Source: Dehalococcoidales bacterium (GTDB lineage: Bacteria; Chloroflexota; Dehalococcoidia; Dehalococcoidales; UBA2162). From it: DNA of 8,633 nt. The stretch spans positions 1-8,633 of the forward strand of contig JAUSGV010000128.1 of assembly GCA_030648675.1 (NCBI GenBank), read 5' to 3'. A model generated the notes under the pieces. The model was not told the DNA's origin. It did not search any database and saw only the letters and a list, made by a program, of their open reading frames with translations. How positions within the stretch are numbered: the stretch's first letter is position 1; each line of letters begins with the position of its first letter. The position numbers and the translations under genes were made by a program. This document shows, piece by piece, positions 5,730 to 8,633 of this stretch.

Positions 5730-6590
5730 GTGTCGAACAGAAGACTTGTAGATTCTCTGGCAACCAGGCTTATGTGGCTTGGCACTGTCTTCGTGGCCTC
5801 CATCGTATTGCTGATCGGTATCGGGCTGCTGCTAAAATCAACCCCTATTCTTAAAGCCCATCCGCTAAACGAATTGCTTTTCTCCTCAGTCTGGCGTCCT
5901 TCCCAGGAGCAATTCGGCCTGTTTCCTTTCATCATGGGAACGCTGTGGGTGACCGCCCTGGCGGGAATGATAGCCTTACCGGTCAGCATTCTAAGCGCTA
6001 TCTATATCGCGGAATACGCCCCGGAAAGGGTCCGCACCGCCGCCAAATCTCTGCTCGACGTCCTGGCCGGTATTCCGCCGGTGGTATACGGTGTTTGGGG
6101 GTTACTGGCGCTATCTATCGGCGGCTTGCACATCGGCTTTAACGTACTGGCCGGGGGCATAGTTCTGGCGGTAATGGTAATACCGGTTGTCACCTCTATT
6201 TCAGAGGAAGTTTTCCGGACGGTACCGAAAGACGTCAAGGAAGCATCGCTCGCGCTGGGGGCGACAAAATGGGAAACCACTAAAAATATCGTATTAAGGA
6301 AGTCGCTGCCCGGACTGGCCGCAGCAACGATACTGGGCTTCTCCCGGGCTTTAGGCGAAACCATGGCGGTATTAATGGTGGTAGGGAACGTCGCCAGAAC
6401 ACCGACTTCCCCCATGGACCCCGCCTACCCTTTACCCGCATTGATCGCCAATAATTACGGCGAAATGATGTCGGTCCCTTTGTACGACTCGGCATTACTG
6501 TTCGCCGCACTTGTCTTGTTCCTGATAATCCTTGTGTTCAACCTTGCAGCCAGGCTCGTGCTCGTCAGAGTACAGCAAAGGTGGGCGTGA
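5730..6590 (+). CDS. pstC: PstC-like permease of the oxyanion ABC importer
   Basis: A 286-residue inner-membrane permease with six predicted membrane segments (about 14-36, 66-92, 108-131, 136-157, 194-217, 255-283). It has the Pst-type block GTLWVTALAGMIALPVSILSAIYIAEYAP (70-98), the GIPPVVYGVWGLL strand (114-126) and the cytoplasmic EAA coupling loop EASLALGATKWETTKNIV (171-188). The loop is followed by FSRALGETMAVLMVVGN, which is characteristic of PstC. It pairs with PstA to form the channel. The start is GTG with GGAG 8 nt upstream. It is slightly shorter than many PstC proteins. The stop directly abuts the next ATG, so translation with pstA is coupled. No phoU or phoR gene is seen nearby, unlike many phosphate operons. 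Confidence 0.9.
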   Translation: MSNRRLVDSLATRLMWLGTVFVASIVLLIGIGLLLKSTPILKAHPLNELLFSSVWRPSQEQFGLFPFIMGTLWVTALAGMIALPVSILSAIYIAEYAPERVRTAAKSLLDVLAGIPPVVYGVWGLLALSIGGLHIGFNVLAGGIVLAVMVIPVVTSISEEVFRTVPKDVKEASLALGATKWETTKNIVLRKSLPGLAAATILGFSRALGETMAVLMVVGNVARTPTSPMDPAYPLPALIANNYGEMMSVPLYDSALLFAALVLFLIILVFNLAARLVLVRVQQRWA

Positions 6591-7442
6591 ATGAGGCGGC
6601 GGAGAGCGGAAGAAGTCCTGTTCCGGACGCTAATGATTGGCTCAGTTGCCATCGTCGTCGGCGTTTTGCTGACAATCGTCATCATGGTAACGTGGAAAGG
6701 CCTCCCCGCACTTAACATTGCCATGATAACGCAAACACCGAAGGGCGGATACTATCTTGGCGGCGGAGGCGGTATTCTCAACGCCATCGTCGGCTCCCTT
6801 TATCTTGCCGCCGGAGCCACTGTCCTCGCCTTCCTTTTGTCCCTTCCGGTTGCTCTCTTCCTCCAGCGTGAGTACGTGAAAAAATCATGGCTCGCCGGAC
6901 TCATCCGCTTGTCCATGGATATATTGTGGGGCATCCCCTCGATCGTTTACGGGGCATTCGGGTTCATTATCATGCTTTATCTCGGGATCCGGGCGTCGCT
7001 GTTGGGAGGCATTATCGCCCTTACGCTGCTTGAAATCCCGGTTATGGTCCGGGCGATGGACGAAGTTATCCGGACGGTACCGCAAAGCTTAAAAGACGCT
7101 TCTTATAGTCTTGGGGCAACCAGGTTGGAAACATCGATAAGAGTAGTCGCCAAACAAGTGGCCCCGGGGATTCTAACGGCGGTTCTGCTCGCCTTCGGCC
7201 GCGGGATTGGTGATGCCGCAGCGATATTATTCACCGCGGGATACACCGACCGCATACCGACGTCGCTTTTCGATCCCGTAGCGTCGCTACCCCTGGCTGT
7301 CTTTTTCCAGCTCGGCACCCCTTTCCCTGAAGTCCAGCAAAGGGCATACGCATCCGCCGTGATCCTGTTATTGATAATTCTTCTGATCAGCGTCGCTTTA
7401 AGGCTTCTATCGAAAAGACTTTCGAAGCACACCATCAAGTAA
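6591..7442 (+). CDS. pstA: PstA-like permease of the oxyanion ABC importer
   Basis: A 283-residue inner-membrane permease with six predicted membrane segments (about 13-35, 63-92, 105-130, 137-158, 190-215, 252-272). A glycine-rich periplasmic loop YYLGGGGGILNAIVGSL (54-70) matches the GGI-N-I-GS block of PstA. The EAA loop is DASYSLGATRLETSIRVV (169-186), and the following block reads GRGIGDAAAILFTAG where PstA usually has ARAIGETAP-type residues, a modest divergence. The ATG follows the pstC stop with no gap. It forms the second half of the channel and contacts the PstB-like ATPase encoded 14 nt downstream. Confidence 0.9.
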   Translation: MRRRRAEEVLFRTLMIGSVAIVVGVLLTIVIMVTWKGLPALNIAMITQTPKGGYYLGGGGGILNAIVGSLYLAAGATVLAFLLSLPVALFLQREYVKKSWLAGLIRLSMDILWGIPSIVYGAFGFIIMLYLGIRASLLGGIIALTLLEIPVMVRAMDEVIRTVPQSLKDASYSLGATRLETSIRVVAKQVAPGILTAVLLAFGRGIGDAAAILFTAGYTDRIPTSLFDPVASLPLAVFFQLGTPFPEVQQRAYASAVILLLIILLISVALRLLSKRLSKHTIK

Positions 7443-7456
7443 ATGGGAGAACCAAA

Positions 7457-8218
7457 ATGAACAATTCACGAGTATTGATAAATAACCTGTCTGTCACTTA
7501 CGACGGAGGTGATTCCGGTCTCAAGGATATCTCACTGATTATTCCCGACAGGCAAATTACCGCGATCATCGGCCCGTCGGGATGCGGAAAAACCACGCTG
7601 CTCAGGTCGATCAACCGCATGATCGACACCGCCGACGGGGCCAAAGTGTCGGGGCAGATATTGGTGGATTCTGACGACATTTTTGCGCCCGGAGCCGACG
7701 TCTTATCCTTGCGCAAGAAAATAGGTTTGATTTCACAGCGGCCGACGCCCCTGCCGATGTCTATCTACGAGAACGTGGCTTATGGACCCAAAATTCACGG
7801 CGAAAAAGACAAGAAGGAGCTGGACAAAATCGTCCGGGATTCCCTGCTATCTGTTTCATTGTGGAGCGAAGTTGAAGACCGGCTTCATTCGCCCGCGTCC
7901 AAATTATCCATCGGACAGCAGCAGCGTTTGTGCCTGGCAAGGAGTCTCGCTGTTAAACCTGAAATACTGCTGTTCGACGAGCCTACGTCCGCTCTCGACC
8001 CGATATCGTCGAGGAAAATAGAGGACAAACTTATCGGCCTTAAAAGCGATTACACCATCGTCCTGGTCACTCATATCCTGAGACAGGCAAAAAGGCTGGC
8101 CGACTACGTCGTTTTCTTGTATATGGGACAGATTATTGAGCACGGCCCGACGCTGGAAGTTTTCAATAATCCGAAAGAAGTTCTAACGCAGTCATATATC
8201 CGGGGGGAAATCAGCTAA
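7457..8218 (+). CDS. pstB: PstB-like ATPase of the oxyanion ABC importer
   Basis: A 253-residue cytoplasmic ABC ATPase. The A-loop is Tyr15, Walker A is GPSGCGKT (39-46), the Q-loop is Gln94 in ISQRPTPLPMSIYENVAYGP (91-110), Walker B is ILLFDEP (160-166), the D-loop is SALD and the switch histidine is His206. The NxxRMID...VSGQILVD...DDIF and MSIYENVAYGPKIHG blocks are PstB hallmarks, so it belongs to the PstB branch rather than CysA or ModC. The signature reads LSIGQ (140-144) in place of LSGGQ, and the switch region VTHILRQ differs from the usual VTHNMQQ. GGGAGA precedes the ATG. It closes the importer operon; a strong palindrome begins 17 nt after its stop. Confidence 0.92.
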   Translation: MNNSRVLINNLSVTYDGGDSGLKDISLIIPDRQITAIIGPSGCGKTTLLRSINRMIDTADGAKVSGQILVDSDDIFAPGADVLSLRKKIGLISQRPTPLPMSIYENVAYGPKIHGEKDKKELDKIVRDSLLSVSLWSEVEDRLHSPASKLSIGQQQRLCLARSLAVKPEILLFDEPTSALDPISSRKIEDKLIGLKSDYTIVLVTHILRQAKRLADYVVFLYMGQIIEHGPTLEVFNNPKEVLTQSYIRGEIS

Positions 8219-8235
8219 ATTGTTGTCGTAGCCTC

Positions 8236-8266
8236 TAGCCTCGCAAGGCGAGGCCTTGCGAGGCTA
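8236..8266. repeat. 31-nt palindrome at the transposase 3' end
   Basis: A perfect inverted repeat of two 14-bp arms (8236-8249 and 8253-8266; TAGCCTCGCAAGGC on the left) around a GAG centre. Its leftmost TAGCCTC is also tandemly duplicated at 8229-8235. On the - strand the first three bases of the palindrome are the TAG stop of the transposase. It lies between the convergent pstB and transposase genes and could stall transcription from both sides, but neither strand has a T-run after it. It resembles REP-type hairpins associated with this transposase group. Confidence 0.7.
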
Positions 8267-8633
8267 AACTTCTTCGTCAAGATCAATACCCACCAAGTGA
8301 CTGGGGTCGTCTGATTCCATAACCAAGTTTTTGTAAGAGAGCAGTGGAATTGTTTCTGAAAAATTGCCTAAAATTTCTTCGGGATGCACCCAATCCGTTT
8401 TTCTTACACCGATATATTCGTTAAAAGAAGACGGCTGAGCTTGCAAGCCTTGCAAGCTCAGCGCCTGCTTATGGATATATTTAGACAGGTAAATAAATTG
8501 AGCTTCATTTGTAACCATAACCGCTTTATAGACGCCCTGATACAACGAACCCACTCTTTGGTATTTGCGGTTAAAGTACATGGTGTACCTTGTCCCTAAT
8601 GAATTCATAAATTTGTCAATTGCTCCTAAACTT
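8264..8633 (-). CDS. REP-associated/IS200-type tyrosine transposase, 3' part
   Basis: The 3' portion of a Y1-type (HUH superfamily) transposase. The reading frame is open to the window edge: SLGAIDKF precedes the internal Met at 8608, so that Met is not the real start and the gene continues to the right. Family blocks are FMNSLGTRYTMYFNRKYQRVGSLYQG, then FIYLSKYIHKQ with the presumed catalytic Tyr (codon 8479-8477), then FNEYIGVRKTDWVHPEEIL. This matches the RAYT/TnpA_REP group, which makes single-strand cuts at palindromic repeats. The HUH metal site lies outside the window. The coding sequence is AT-richer than the importer genes, consistent with recent arrival, and it contains a perfect palindrome just after the catalytic helix. 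Confidence 0.82.
   Translation of the reverse strand, partial: SLGAIDKFMNSLGTRYTMYFNRKYQRVGSLYQGVYKAVMVTNEAQFIYLSKYIHKQALSLQGLQAQPSSFNEYIGVRKTDWVHPEEILGNFSETIPLLSYKNLVMESDDPSHLVGIDLDEEV
8434..8462. repeat. 29-nt perfect palindrome inside the transposase gene
   Basis: Two 14-bp arms (8434-8447 and 8449-8462; GCTGAGCTTGCAAG on the left) with a single central base. It is translated in frame as LSLQGLQAQ, directly after the catalytic-Tyr helix. It shares the GCCTTGC-R-AG core with the palindrome at 8236-8266, suggesting that both belong to one palindromic family linked to this transposase. Confidence 0.7.

Noticed and set aside
8236..8266. Bidirectional rho-independent terminator
   Set aside because: It sits in the right place between convergent genes, but neither side has a T-tract, so it is listed as a palindromic repeat with only possible terminator action.
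8384..8599. 71-codon + strand open frame at the right edge
   Set aside because: It overlaps the transposase on the opposite strand, lacks a recognisable domain and runs through the palindrome at 8434-8462.
1..8633. CRISPR array, tRNA or rRNA genes
   Set aside because: No regularly spaced direct repeats and no cloverleaf or rRNA-like segments were seen.

Overview
The window carries an amino-acid and sulfur metabolism locus, all on the + strand, with a fragment of a mobile-element transposase on the - strand at the right edge. GC content is moderate. Start codons are mixed (ATG, GTG and TTG), most genes are packed with short gaps, and the larger gaps hold repeat sequences. The gene content and the repeat types (a GTCATTCCCGC hairpin and a CTGAG/CTCAGAATGAC-type unit) fit an anaerobic environmental bacterium. 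Chloroflexota of the Dehalococcoidia type is my best guess, but only by impression; no rRNA or other marker is present.

Left part (15-2488): a PLP-dependent trans-sulfuration enzyme (cystathionine gamma-synthase/lyase type) and a threonine synthase with an N-terminal zinc ribbon. Both act around the homoserine branch point toward methionine/cysteine and threonine. A short hairpin repeat and a 15-nt perfect palindrome lie between them.

Middle part (2517-3469): a sigma70-like promoter drives an Rrf2-family regulator with three cysteines placed almost as in the iron-sulfur sensor RirA. A small YezD-type (DUF2292) protein follows 5 nt later. A 227-nt leader comes next and can fold into a three-way junction closed by a 10-bp stem plus two further hairpins. 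I cannot assign it to a known riboswitch class.

Right part (3470-8218): a complete phosphate-type ABC importer, made of a lipoprotein binding protein, two permeases and an ATPase (PstS/C/A/B relatives). A cysteine synthase gene (cysK) sits between the binding-protein gene and the permease genes. The binding protein has altered anion-pocket residues and a canonical EF-hand-like loop, and the ATPase has LSIGQ in place of LSGGQ. Together with the Rrf2 regulator, the YezD protein and the neighbouring trans-sulfuration gene, this suggests an oxyanion importer used in sulfur assimilation rather than, or besides, phosphate uptake. That is the most interesting hypothesis here. The retained Arg and Asp of the phosphate pocket argue against it and are noted. 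A roughly 140-bp MITE-like repeat separates cysK from pstC.

Right edge (8236-8633): a REP-associated/IS200-type tyrosine transposase (3' part only) carries a 29-nt perfect palindrome in frame in its coding sequence. It ends exactly in a second, 31-nt palindrome that supplies its stop codon.
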